Assembly (NCBI RefSeq): GCF_008728515.1
Contig: NC_044984.1
Span: forward strand, 97,015,181-97,079,180
Length of the DNA: 64,000 bases
Direction: 5' to 3'
Source: Papio anubis
Taxonomy: Eukaryota > Chordata > Mammalia > Primates > Cercopithecidae
Shown: piece by piece, positions 10,173-21,399 of the stretch
How the letters are laid out: the number at the start of each line of letters is the position of its first letter
Numbering within the stretch: position 1 is the first letter of the stretch
Translations under genes and position numbers: made by a program
Notes under the pieces: model-generated
What the model saw: only the letters and a program-made list of their open reading frames with translations
Databases searched by the model: none
What the model was told of the DNA's origin: nothing

Positions 10173-12385
10173 TTCCTAGAAGTTAAGCCCTGAGTTTTAG
10201 GTCTTTTTGTAGTGACCTAGGAGTATAGTATGAACTGTACTGAGTGCTCAGAGCTACAGTGACACCCAGCCAAGTGTCTTCTTCATTGAGGATGTGCAAT
10301 TACCCCAAAAATACCAACTCCTGACTTACAAAAGCTATCATTAAGACTTTTGTCTTTTTAAATTGATGTGTCTGATTGGATTAGCCATAAACCAGAAAAC
10401 ATGTGTTTTTCTTTTAAACGTACCTCTGAGTTCACATACAATTTTCATTGAGCCCATCCCATAACCAATACTTTGCTATGAAAAAGACAAGCAAAGGGAG
10501 AATCCCAAACTTTGCCTTCCAGGAAATTTAGTTTGGTTGGAGAAATTTGACCACAGGAGATAAATACATTACCAGTTAATAGCACTGAGGTTTGGTGTGA
10601 AGAGAACTGTGGAATTGTCAAGCATGTGAAGGCCGAATCTGGTTGTCTCTATAGATTGTGGATAAAAACATAGTTATACTTTGGTATCATTTATAAGCAA
10701 ACTTCAAAAGAATTATAACTGTATCATCTGGTGTGTATGTTTGTATATAGTGAGTATATTACTGAGGCATCTTATGTATTGAAAAGGCTTTAGAAAATCA
10801 GATAATCTGGACCATCATGATACCTCTCCAGTGCCTCGAAGCTGTTGATAGATGATGCATGTTGTTGATGCTCTGAAATTGTATTTAAATATTTAGGTGG
10901 ACAAATGACCCAGGGCACTGAGGACAAGGAGAAGAATGATTAACGTCCTGGCATTCATTCTTACAATCTCTGAGATTCAGTCATTGGATTATCTGTTCTC
11001 TAAAATTTCAAATTCATTTGTGCTCTGGCTTCTTCAAGAGAAATGCATCTGAAATCCTTCACACACTGTGACGAACCCTGTTATGGCTACCTTCAAAGAC
11101 TATATCCTTTTCGATCTTGGATGACTTTCTTGCCCTAGACCCAAGTGACCAAATTCATTATTGATGTGTTGGCAGATGTTTGCTCATATTCTTCCGGATT
11201 AAATGGGATTTAAATGTGATCATTCAGGTAGGCTGCTTTGAATTTGAAGGAGCATGTTTCTACTCCATAGTGAAGAGGGACTCTGTGCAGGCTTGAGAAC
11301 GAGAGGAAAAGTTAAAAGCATTTTAGAACACCCTTTTCTTTCTTGTTGATTTTTCTGAAGCTATTAAAGAATTTTTGGACTGCTTTGAGGAGGCCCATTC
11401 CTCCCCTCAAATGTCAACCCTTTTTCTCAATTCAGCATTTCTGATATTTTCTTTTGGGACAAATGTAATTCAGAACTGTGTCTATACAATCCAGTGAAGT
11501 GGGGAATTCCAGATAACTCAAACAATAAATGATGTTTCCCCTCAATGATCCAAATTTTTTAGATGAATGTGTTAAAAAGATTTTTGTTTGAAATTATCTA
11601 GATCAAGAACCCAATTCTCCACATTACTTTGCATAAACATAGGGTGTTTATATCTTTTTAAAAAGGTTCTTAACCATAAAAATCCAGCATTGAACTTTTA
11701 ATTCATTTTTATTCCAGTTTCCTGTGGAAAGCATTCTGTGTCCCTTCTTTACCCCATTATATTCTCAGAAGCAGCTGCTGTTGCCTTGGCCACAATACAG
11801 CATTTATTTGCTGATTTTGGGACATTTATGTCCAAAGTTGGCTGAGCTGTGGGAATGCTGAACTTCTTGGAATACAAGCCTACAAGCAGTGGGTCATGGG
11901 CCTGTGAGGCACCTGTGAGCAAAACACCCTTGCTAGTCCGTAAGCACAGACCGCTCAGTTTCCACTAATTATGTCCTAAACCCAGAGCAGGCTCTAGTGG
12001 CCTTTAAGCACAACCAAGTTGGGCGGGTTAAGGCCAGGACACACAGCTTCCATGAAGTAAGGGGTCTCCTCTGGACTTGTTCAAAGATCTAGAAACTCAC
12101 TACACAAGCTCATTTGTCTGTCCAGCTTTTGGGTTTAACTTGGAAAAGAGGAAGGCAATCCAAATGGATATTTCTAAAATTCTCTATTCATGGGAGTTTT
12201 GACCCAAACCTAATCAACTACCTAAGACTTCCCACTGGGCACTCATTAGTTCAAGAGCAAACTGTTTCCTATGCTTCCTGCCTTGGGTAACTGCCATAGT
12301 TCAATCTTACCCTATCTAGAGAACCTTTCATGGACAGGGGAACTCTGACAGTGAGGCAGTGAAAAGTGCCACTTCTCTGTTTCAG
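10173..12385. other. Repeat-poor unique block
   Basis: This is the longest interval in the window where I recognise no Alu, L1, MIR, L2, LTR or DNA transposon. It has ordinary base composition, no long frames and no splice-flanked coding signal that I can defend. Such intervals often hold conserved non-coding elements in primate genomes, but the sequence alone does not show that. Confidence 0.45.
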
Positions 12386-12890
12386 GTCTGTGTTTAAAGC
12401 CTTCAGTGGTTCACGATCTAAAAGTTCCTCTGTGATCTAGCCCCTGCTGACCACTCCCATACTATCTTCTGCCACTTCTTACATTGTATTTTATATTCCA
12501 GCAATTCCAAACCATTTGAAGTCCCATACTCCAAAGCAAACTCATGTTCTTTCTTGCCTTTATGTTTTTGTTCAGGTGTTCCTTCTGTCTGGAATATCTT
12601 CTTCCCAGTGACTGCTCATCATTTTCTTCCTGCACCCTGCTCTGCTCTCTCTTTTATTAAGACCTTGCATTGGCATTATTTCCCCCCAGAAATCCCTCAT
12701 CTTTGCCAGTGGGTATGCACATACCACATCATTTTATACCTGTCTAGTTGTGTGCCTCTCTCCCCTATTAGACTCTGAGATCCTCTAGAGTAGATACTAG
12801 GTCTCTTTTATCTTTATTTTCTCTGATGCCTGACTCAAAGAATGGAGCACAAGTGAGTACTCAAATAAACACCCAATAAATTGAATGGAT
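12386..12890 (+). repeat. L2 LINE 3' region, sense
   Basis: L2 landmarks occur in order: 'tgtgatctagcccctgctga', 'ttccttctgtctggaatat', 'ctattagactctgagatcct', 'ctgatgcctgactcaaagaa' and a terminal 'caataaattgaatgg' repeat. The length and order are typical of an L2 3' end. Confidence 0.8.
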
Positions 12891-12990
12891 AAGTAAGGGT
12901 TCCTGGGTGGGTAGGGGATGATGCTTTTTGGTCAGGAGTTCTATTCAATGATGGGCAGAGAGTAAACCACATCGCAATAATAATAAAGGT

Positions 12991-13265
12991 TATGTTCTAT
13001 CTGAGCATCTATTACCTGAGAAGTATTGTCAATATGTGTAGCCCATGCAATAACACTATGAGGTAGACACTATGATTATCTCTATAAAATGCAAGGGAAA
13101 GATTATGATGGTAATTATGATGATTATAATAGAGATAATAAAGAACTTAAAATGTAAAGCAAAGGAAACTCCACAAGACAGAAGCTAAATGATTTTCTTA
13201 AGGTCACATATGTTCACAAAAACTAGAGCCTGGTTTTGCTAATTAATGCCAACATAATATGCTTG
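12991..13265 (-). repeat. MIR-type SINE, antisense, interrupted
   Basis: 'caataacactatgaggtaga' and, later, 'ttcttaaggtcacatatg' are antisense MIR landmarks. An A-rich 'gatgattataatagagataa' segment separates them. Confidence 0.65.
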
Positions 13266-13870
13266 ATCAATGACATATTATTTAGAGGCATGTGTAGAAA
13301 CTGGCCATGTTGGAGACCAATTGAAATCCCCCCAAATGCAATTGGACTTTGAATTACTCTACTGAGAAAACTCTAAAAACAGTAGAACCAATATATATTT
13401 CATTCAATTTTGGGCTGGCAGAGCCTCTGTACATATGGTCTCCAAAGGCAGGAACAGCTTGTTAATCTGGCATTTAACTACCAGAAATTTCTATTAACAA
13501 TTATTACTGGGAAGAGCAATTGGTGCATAATGATGGCCTACGATATTGCTTGGTCATGAAGTGCCTCCTGAATCATAATAACAATGAGAATTATGTTCAG
13601 TCTAAGTTTAGTATTGAGTCTGTTTTACTGTCTTCGAAGTCTTTGGATGTCAGTAATCTCTGAATAACTTATATATACTTAACTGTATTACATATTTTAA
13701 TAACCAGAAATCCCCCTAAAAAGAAAGTTTATTATACTTTAAACTTGACAATTATTTTAAAATAATGGATGTTGTTGTAATTTCTGAAATGTAAATTCAA
13801 GAGAAAATACAAATTTATAATCACATTTGGTTATTATATCCTTATCAATTAAAGGATATAATTTGCCCAT
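13266..13870. other. Unassigned A+T-rich sequence
   Basis: No clear family or gene is visible. Confidence 0.4.
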
Positions 13871-14128
13871 GGATCACGAGGTCAGGAGTTCAAGACAAGC
13901 CTGGCCAAGATGGTGAAACCTCATCTCTACTAAAAACACAAAAAATTAGCCGGGCATGGTGGCAGGCACCTGTAATCCTGGCTACTTGAGAGACTGAGGC
14001 AGGAGAATCTATTGAACTCAGAGGGCAGAGGTTGCAGTGAGCCAAGACCACGCCACTGCACTCCAGCCTGGGTGACAGAGTGAGACTCTATCTCAAAAAA
14101 AAAAAAAAAAAAGGAAAAAAAAAAAAAA
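13871..14128 (+). mobile_element. 5'-truncated Alu, sense
   Basis: Begins inside the left arm at 'atcacgaggtcaggagttca' and continues through the right arm 'gggtgacagagtgagactct' to a long interrupted A tail (14095-14128). The first roughly 60 bases of Alu are absent. No clear target duplication was found. Confidence 0.9.
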
Positions 14129-14215
14129 AGGCACCTACCATGTGGGTAGCTACTGTGTTGGGTATTAGAGTTACAGGAATGGCTAAGACAGACACAGTCC
14201 TTACCTTCTATAAGG
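14129..14215 (-). repeat. L2 3' fragment, antisense
   Basis: 'ggcacctaccatgtgggtag' followed by 'gtgttgggtattagagttacagg' and 'acacagtccttaccttct' matches the reverse of the L2 3' terminus. Confidence 0.6.
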
Positions 14216-14493
14216 AAGAAATTCATGAAAGTTTTTGATGCTAAAGAAAGGAATTTTGACTCTCAAAGACTGATGCTATTATGGATAATACTAAGATTCC
14301 AACTTTGAGTTAATAAATGCTACAACTGAACTAAAAGCCAACTGATACATACGTAAAAGAAAAACAAGTGATTAGATCTGGGGACTGAAAGGCATGAAAG
14401 TGCAGCAATTGCTTGGGATGCATGTGATCCTGTGATGGGAGAAATACTGTGGTCAAACTGTTGGGGATCTAAGAAACTTGGACTCTATTCTGT

Positions 14494-14506
14494 AGAATGG
14501 ATGGCA
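14494..14506. repeat. Left target-site duplication of the L1
   Basis: agaatggatggca pairs with agaatagatggca at 18683-18695, one mismatch in 13. Confidence 0.85.
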
Positions 14507-17500
14507 TTGCTTTTGGCGTTTTGGTCATTAAGTCTTTGCCCATGCCTATGTCCTGAATGGTATTGCCTGGGTTTTCTTTTATGGTTTTAGGTGTTATGTT
14601 TAAGTCTTTAATCTATCATGAGTTAATCTATCTTTTGTGTAAGGTGTAAGGACGGGGGCCAATTTCAGTTTTCTGCATATGACTAGCCAGTTTTCCCAAC
14701 ACCATTTATTAAATAGGGAATCCTTTCCCCATTGCTTGTTTTTGTCAGATGGTTGGATTAGATGGTTGTAGATGAGTGACACTATTTCTGAGGCCCCTGT
14801 TCTGTTCCAATTGTCTATATATCTATTTTGGTACAAGTACCATGCTGTTTTGGTTACTGTAGCCTTATAGTATAGTTTGAAGTCAGATAGCATGATGCCT
14901 CCAGCTTTGTTCCTTTTGTTTAGGATTATCTTGGCTATATGGGCTCTTTTTTGGTTCCATATGAAATTTAAAGCAGTTTTTTCTAATTCTGTGAAGAAAG
15001 TCAATGATAACTTCATGGGGATAACATTGAATCCATAAGTTACTTTGGGCAGTATGGCCATTTTCACGATATTGATTCTTCCTATCCATGAGCATGGAAT
15101 GTTTTTCCATTTGCTTGTGTCCTCTTTGATTTCCTTGAGCAGTGGTTTGTAGTTCTCCTTGAAGAGGTCCTTCATATCCCTTGTAAGTTGTATTCCTAGG
15201 TATTTTATTCTCTTTGTAGCAATTGTGAATGGGAGTTCACTCATGATTTGGCTCTGTTTGTCTATTATTGGTGTATAGGAATGCTTGTGATTTTCGCACA
15301 TTGATTTTGTATCCTGAGACTTTGCTGAAGTTGTTTATCAGCTTAAGGAGATTTTGGGCTGAGACAGTGGAGTTTTTTAAATATACAATAATGTCATCTG
15401 CGAACAGAGACAATTTGAGTTCCTCTCTTTCTATTTGAATACTCTTTATTTCTTTCTCTTGCCTGATTGCCCTGGCCAGAACTTCCAATACTATGTTGAA
15501 GAGGAATGGTGAGAGAGGGCATCATTGTCTTGTGCCTGTTTTCAAAGGGAATGCTTCCAGCTTTTGCCCATTCAGTATGATATTGGCTGTAGGTTTGTCA
15601 TAATTAGCTCTTATTATTTTGATATACATTCTATCAATACTTAGCTTATTGAGAGTTTTTAGCATGAAGATGTGTTGAATTTTATCAAAGGCCTTTTCTG
15701 AATCTATTGAGATAATCATGTGGTTTTTGTCATTGGTTTTGTTTATGTGATGGATTACGTTTATTGATTTGTGTATGTTGAACCAGCCTTGCATCCCAGG
15801 GATGAAGTTGACTTGATCGTGGTGGATAAGCTTTTTGATGTGCTGCTGGATTTGGGTTACCAGTATTTTATTGAGGATTTTTGCACTGATGTTCATCAGG
15901 GATATTGGCCTGAAATTTTGTGTGTGTGTGTGTCTCTGCCAGGTTTTGGTATCAGGATGATTCTGGCCTCGTAAAATGAGTTAGGGAGGAGTCCCTATTT
16001 TTCTGTTGTTTGGAATAGTTTCAGAAGGAATGGTACCAGTTCATTTTTGTACCTCTAGTAGAATTTGGCTGTGAATCCATCTGGTCCTGGGCTTTATTTC
16101 ATTGGTAGGCTATTAATTACTGCCTCAATTTCATTACTCATCATTGCTGTATTCATGGATTCAACTTTTTCCTGGTTTAGTCTTGGGAGGGTGTATGTGT
16201 CCAGGAATTTATCCATTTCTTCTAGATTTTCTAGTTTATTTGCATAGAGGTGATTATAGTATTCTCTGATGATACTTTGTATTTCTGTGGGATCAGTGGT
16301 GCTATCCCCTTTTTCGTTTTTATTGTGTCTATTTGATTCTTCTCTCTTTTCTTCTTTATTTGGTGGGCTAGCTGTCTATCTATTTTGTTAATCTTTTCAT
16401 TAAAAAAAGCTCCTGGATTCATTGATTTTTTTGAAGGGTTTTTTGTGTCTCTATCTCCTTCAGTTCTTCTCTGATGTTGGTTATTTCTGTCTTCTGCTAG
16501 TTTTTGAATTTGTTTGCTCTTGCTTCTCTAGTTCTTTTAATTGTAATATTAGGGTGTTGATTTTAGATCTTTCCCACTTACTCCTGTGGGCATTTAGTGC
16601 TATAAATTTTCCTCTAAACACTGCTTTAGCTGTGTCCCAGAGATTCTGGTACATTGTGTCTTTGTTCTCACTGGTTTCAACGAACTTACTTATTTCTGCC
16701 TTAATTTTGTTATTTACCCAGTAGTCATTCAGGAGCAGGTTTTCCAGTTTGCATGTAGTTGTGCAGTTTTGAGTGAGTTTTTAAATCCTGAGTTCTAATT
16801 TGAATGCACCTTGGTCTGATAGACTGTTTGTTATGATTTCCATTCTTTTGCATTTGCTGAGAAGTGATTTGCTGAGGAGTGTTTTACTTCCAATTATGTG
16901 GTTGATTTTAGAATAAGTATGATGTGGTGCTGAGAAAAGTGTATATTCTGTTGATTTTGGGTGGAGAGTTCTGTACATGTCTATTAAGTCTGCCTTGTCC
17001 AGAGCTGACTTCGAGTCCTGAATATCCATCTCAGTTTTCTGTGTCCTTGATCTGTCTAATATTGACAGTAGGGTGTTAAAATCTCCCACTATTATTGTGT
17101 GGGAATCTAAGCCTCTTTGTAGGTGTCTAAGAACTTGCTTTATGAATCTGGGTGCTCCTGTATTGGGTGCATATATATTTAGGATAGTTAGCTCTTCTTG
17201 TTGCATTGATCCCTTTACCACTACGTAATGCCTTTCTTTGTCTTTTTTGACCTTTGTTGGTTTAAAGTCTGTTTTATCACAGACTAGGATTGCACCCCCT
17301 GCTTTTATTTGCTTTCCTTTTGCTTGGTAAATCTTCCTCCATCCCTTTATTTTGAGCCTATGTATGTCTTTGCATGTGAGATGGGTCTCATGAATACAGC
17401 ACACCAATGAGTCTTGACTCTTTATCCAATTTGCCAATCTGTGTCTTTTAATTGGGGCATTTAGCCCATTTACATTTAATGTTAATATTGTTATGTGTGA

Positions 17501-17515
17501 ATTTGATCCTGTCAT
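14507..17515 (-). pseudogene. L1 ORF2 N-terminal two-thirds, inverted half (endonuclease and reverse transcriptase)
   Basis: The endonuclease is readable from the ATG at 17515 to about 16781. The N14 and E43 equivalents are present, but the catalytic 'SDH' histidine reads 'SDQ'. A short LLSK duplication lies upstream of that site. The reverse transcriptase is split over frames at 15522-15896, 15237-15488 and 14600-15301. The FADD active-site motif is at 15393-15404. Frameshifts and stops between frames, together with the inversion, rule out function. In a working element this protein nicks target DNA and copies L1 RNA into it. Confidence 0.92.
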
Positions 17516-17667
17516 TATGATGCTAGCTGGTTATTTTGCCCATTAGTTGATGCAGTTTCTTCGTAGCGTCAATTGTCTTTACAGTTTGGTATGTTTTTTG
17601 CAGTGGCTGGTACCAGTTTTTGCTTTCCATATTTAGTGCTTCCTTCAGGAGTTCTTGTAAGGCAGGC
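17516..17667 (-). pseudogene. L1 ORF1 3' end and inter-ORF segment
   Basis: The reverse complement reads 'caagaactcctgaaggaagc' and 'aaactgcatcaactaatggg', which are just upstream of ORF2 in primate L1. This marks the 5' truncation point of the L1 copy. Confidence 0.85.
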
Positions 17668-18472
17668 AACAAAATCCAAAATTGACAAATGGGATCTAAT
17701 TAAACTAAAGAGCTTCTGCACAGCAAAAGAAACTCTCATCAGAATCAACAGGCAACCTACAGAATGGGAGAAAGTTTTTGCAATCTATCCATCTGACAAA
17801 GAGCTAACATTCAGAATCTACAAGGTACTTACATTTACAAGAATAAAACCCCATCAAAAAGTGGGCAAAGGATATAAACAGACACTTCTCAAAAGAATAC
17901 ATTTATGCAGCCAACAAACATATGAACAAAAGCTCATTATTACTGGTCATTAGAGAAATGCAAATCAAAATCATAACCAGATACAATCTTACACCAGTTA
18001 GAATGGCAATCATTAAAAAGTCAGCAAGCAGATGCTGGAGAGGATGTGGAGAAATAAGAATGCTTTCACATTGTTGGTGGGAGTGTAAATTAGTTCATTG
18101 TGGAAGACAGTGTGGTGATTCCTCAAGGATCTAGAACTAGAAATACCATTCACCTCAGCAATCCCAATACTGGGTATATACCCAAAGGATTATAAATCAT
18201 TCTACTATATAGATGCATGCCCATGTATGTTTATTGCAGCACTATTCACAATAGCAGAGACTTGGGACCAACCCAAATGCCCATAAATGATAGACTGGAT
18301 AAAGAAAATGTGGCACATATACAACATGGAATACTACACAGCCATAAAAAAGCATGAGTTCATGTCCTTTGCAGGGATATGGATGAAACTGGAAACTATC
18401 ATTCTCAGCAAACTAACACAGGAACAGACAACCAAACACCACATGTTCTCACTCATAAGTGGGAGTTGAACA
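17665..18472 (+). pseudogene. L1 ORF2 C-terminal part
   Basis: The plus-strand frames read the ORF2 C-terminal region, including the cysteine-rich segment 'CWRGCGEIRMLSHCWW' near 18032-18079 and the final 'WMKLETIILSKL' stretch. Frameshifts split it into several frames. It is the direct continuation of the inverted half. Confidence 0.92.
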
Positions 18473-18682
18473 ATGAGAACACAAGGACACAGGGAGGGCA
18501 ACATCACACACTGGCGCCTGTCAGGGGTTTGGGGGCTAGGGGAGGGATAGCATTAGGAGAAATATCTAATGTAGATGACAGGTTAATGGGTGCAGCAAAC
18601 CACTATGGCACGTGTATACCTATAAAACAACCTTCTCGTTCTACACATGTATCCCAAAACTTAAAGTATAAAAAAACAAAAA
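18473..18682 (+). repeat. L1 3' UTR and A-rich tail
   Basis: Contains 'catcacacactggcgcctgt', 'gggagggatagcattagg' and the terminal 'cttaaagtata' before an A-rich tail. The 'gcctgtcagggg' wording points to an older L1PA subfamily (about L1PA7 to L1PA16). Confidence 0.8.
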
Positions 18683-18695
18683 AGAATAGATGGCA
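18683..18695. repeat. Right target-site duplication of the L1
   Basis: Pairs with 14494-14506. Confidence 0.85.
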
Positions 18696-20192
18696 AATAG
18701 ACGTTCTCCTGTGTGCCAATACATTGGTAATGTCATCTTGGGGCACTATTTGGGGAGCATTTGGAGATCCCTTCTGCACTTCAAAAAAAGTGCTGTGACC
18801 AATTTTTGATATCCACTGACATAGTATTAGAGGAGGAATGGCAATTTCAATGCAATGAATGCATTTGCCACTCCATCTCTGGAAAAGTATCAATGGAAAA
18901 ACATTAATCAATCAATCCATATTTATTGATAATCTTCTATCATTTGGATGAAATATTGCCCACAACTGGGATTGGCACTATGGAAATATAAAGAGGATTA
19001 TTAGACATTGTCCTTGCAATATAACTAAAAATAAGTACACTATATCCATGACATAGATTGCAGTACAGACTCAAGAAAAAATGAAATCCTCACTTTTATT
19101 TTTGGACGAGGTTTTGACGTATGAAAATGTTTGTTTCCTGCAGGACAATTAGATGGAGAGCTAGAGAGAGCTCTTGCATAATCTCTCAAATGTCCTGGTG
19201 ACCAGACACGATCAGGGATTTGGGGAGGGAGGTCAACAGACTGAAACTATCAACCAAGCAGGTCCCAAATAAAGTGCTGGCCAAACAAAGTGCACATGGA
19301 GAGGTGTGGGTTATGAATTAAGGTTTTAGGTCTCCAATTCCCATTCCACTAAGAGCCTTCAAGTTAAGGATCCAAAGCTTGAATTGGCTCTGACTGTGGA
19401 TTGGCAGTTCACTTAGACCACTGGAGAGCTGGGATTTGTTTGCTTTAAAGTTTCCTCCAAGACATATTTAATAGGCAGATGTAAACCTATATGTTCTCCT
19501 TCCAACAATTCTTGGATCTTCGTGTTCCTTGATGCCTGCACTCTTTTCCCAGGGTGTCTTTAGCAACATAATCTTTACTTTGCTAAAGGAGAAGGGCCTT
19601 TGGCTTGCATGCTTTCCCACCACCCTGTCAGTTATTACGTCTGTTTTCTTGAAATGGCTCACTCCAGCTTGTTTATTTATGATGGGTCTTGTGGTCAGCT
19701 GCAAATTTAGTTTGCAGTTTTTTGGGTAACATTTATTGTTTTCATCTGATTAGAGAATAATGCATGCCAATGGTTGAAAAATTGAAAAATACAGTGAAGT
19801 ATAAAAATGAAAATTCAAATCACTTGTAATTCCATCACCCAGAGCTAATCACTGCTAAAGTTTTGAAATATTTTCTTTTAGGCTTTTTGTCTGTGCATAT
19901 ATATGGTGATTGATCATGTCTCCATGTCTCACTAAACAAAAACTTAAGGTCTATATAATTTCAGTTGATTCTGACTTTTTAAAACCATTTTTAACTAATG
20001 TAGGCACCTAAATCTTTGTTCACATTTTTCATTATTTCTGTAGGAATAGATTCTTGTAAAAGAAATTATGGTTTCAAGTCTATGAATATTTTTAATGACT
20101 TAATAAAAATATACCAATTTAAATCTTCATGAGCATGATAATGCTAGCATCATTTCACTATATCCTTGCTAAATTAATAATTCTGTATTATT
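18696..20192. other. Mostly unassigned sequence
   Basis: No gene is visible. 18900-19020 weakly resembles an antisense L2 3' end. 19745-20110 ('ccatcacccagagctaatca' and after) resembles a common ancient repeat whose family I could not name. Confidence 0.35.
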
Positions 20193-20238
20193 AATTTCAA
20201 TTTAATAATTTAATTAACAATTTCAATTTAATAATTTA
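20193..20238. repeat. Short tandem duplication, period 26
   Basis: 'aatttcaatttaataattta' occurs at 20193-20212 and 20219-20238 in A+T-rich DNA. Confidence 0.8.
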
Positions 20239-20469
20239 GTAGGCTAAAAATTTTCCATTATTATTTTACATTCAACTTTTTGGACTACTTACTAGTGAGT
20301 GTTATAACCTTTGATAGAGAATTGAGTCCAGAAATCCTGGCCCTTATTTGTCTGCATTTAACCCTCATTTATTTACCACTGATATTGAGTTCTTGGCTCC
20401 ACTAAGTAGGGTCTATGCACTGCTTTTGATCCATAAAACATGTTAACCTGTACATATTTTCTCTTCACT

Positions 20470-20720
20470 TAACAATCATGCATTCACGAATATTTATTGA
20501 AAAGCTACCATATTTTAGGCTTCTGAATCTAGAGATGGATGAATGAAAATTGAAGATATTTAACCTACAGAAATTCATAGTATAGAGGCAACATACCGAT
20601 AAGATGGGAAATAAAATACAGTATTTTGATGTCACACAGTTAATAAATAGTTACTGATTGTCATTTATGTACCATAAATTATGCTAAGCAATAAGGATAC
20701 CAAGAACGAACAAGATTGAC
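20470..20720 (-). repeat. Weak L2/MIR-like antisense fragments
   Basis: 'tgcattcacgaatatttattga' followed by 'ttaggcttctgaatctagag', and later 'ttatgctaagcaataaggata', resemble antisense L2 3' text in two short pieces. Confidence 0.4.
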
Positions 20721-20822
20721 ATAGTTTTGTTTTTTCTTTACAAAGCCTAGATCATTGTTGGCTATACAGAACTATATAAAGATTATTATAATACAGTGGG
20801 GTAACTTAGAAGCCACTTAAAA

Positions 20823-21050
20823 TAGTGGTTAAAGACCTGGCTCTGAATCCAGTCCGTCTGGGTCAAATCCTGGCTCACCCACTAATTAGCTGTACTCTGT
20901 GATTATGGGCAGGTAAATTAGCCATTCTGTTCTTCAGTTTCCTCACTGAGAAAATAGAAGCAATAACAGGGTTGTTTCAAAGATTCATGCAAAGCAGTTA
21001 GTACAAGACCTAGTATATAGTAAGTGCTCATACATGTTTTATTTTATTTT
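20823..21050 (+). repeat. MIR SINE, nearly full, sense
   Basis: 'gtggttaaagacctggctctg', 'gggtcaaatcctggctca', 'cttcagtttcctcactgaga' and 'cagggttgtttcaaaga' are in MIR order. The copy runs to a 'tagtaagtgctcatacatg' 3' end. Confidence 0.9.
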
Positions 21051-21345
21051 AGAACTATGATATGGAAAGCACAGTTTGTGTTATTAGAGTATGTAGGAGG
21101 AGCACTTGATTTAGACTCATTGAGCAGGGAGCATCAAAGAAGCTCCTTTAGGAGGAAGAAACAGCCTGAAACCTGAAAGACGAGGAGGAAATATGGTACA
21201 TTTGAAAGAGTGCCATAGATGTGTGCTATGGATGTAAGGGTGTAGCTCGCATGCAGAGAGAATATGTGTGAAACCTCAGAAGAAAGACAGTGAATGGCTT
21301 TCAAAAAACTAAAAGAGGTTCAGTGTGACCAGAATACAGAGTCTG
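21051..21345 (-). repeat. L2 fragment, antisense
   Basis: 'actcattgagcagggagcat', 'tcctttaggaggaagaaaca' and 'acctgaaagacgaggaggaa' are antisense L2-type text. The copy is degraded. Confidence 0.5.
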
Positions 21346-21399
21346 AGGACCTTTCAGTTATCTATTGTTACCCAACAACACACGTCAAAATGCAGTGGC

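Larger units (their letters stand above)
14507..18682. mobile_element. L1 (L1PA) insertion with 5' inversion (twin priming)
   Basis: The 3' part of an L1 (17665-18682) runs on the plus strand and ends in an A-rich tail. The 5' part (14507-17667) is inverted and runs on the minus strand, from the end of ORF1 through most of ORF2. The inverted half stops at ORF2 codons reading PKAM, and the plus half resumes with ATKSKIDKWD, the next codons of the protein. No ORF2 sequence appears lost at the break. The inner junction shows a shared 'ggc'. A 13-bp target duplication flanks the unit. The 3' UTR resembles older primate L1PA subfamilies. This is one insertion, not two. Confidence 0.95.

Noticed and set aside
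15771..16724. Plus-strand frames within the inverted L1 half
   Set aside because: They are shadows on the opposite strand of L1 ORF2.
17516..17700. Two separate L1 insertions meeting head to head
   Set aside because: The ORF2 halves are complementary without overlap and share one pair of target duplications, so a single inverted insertion is simpler.
20823..21050. tRNA-like gene
   Set aside because: The tRNA-like head belongs to a MIR SINE and does not form a complete tRNA.
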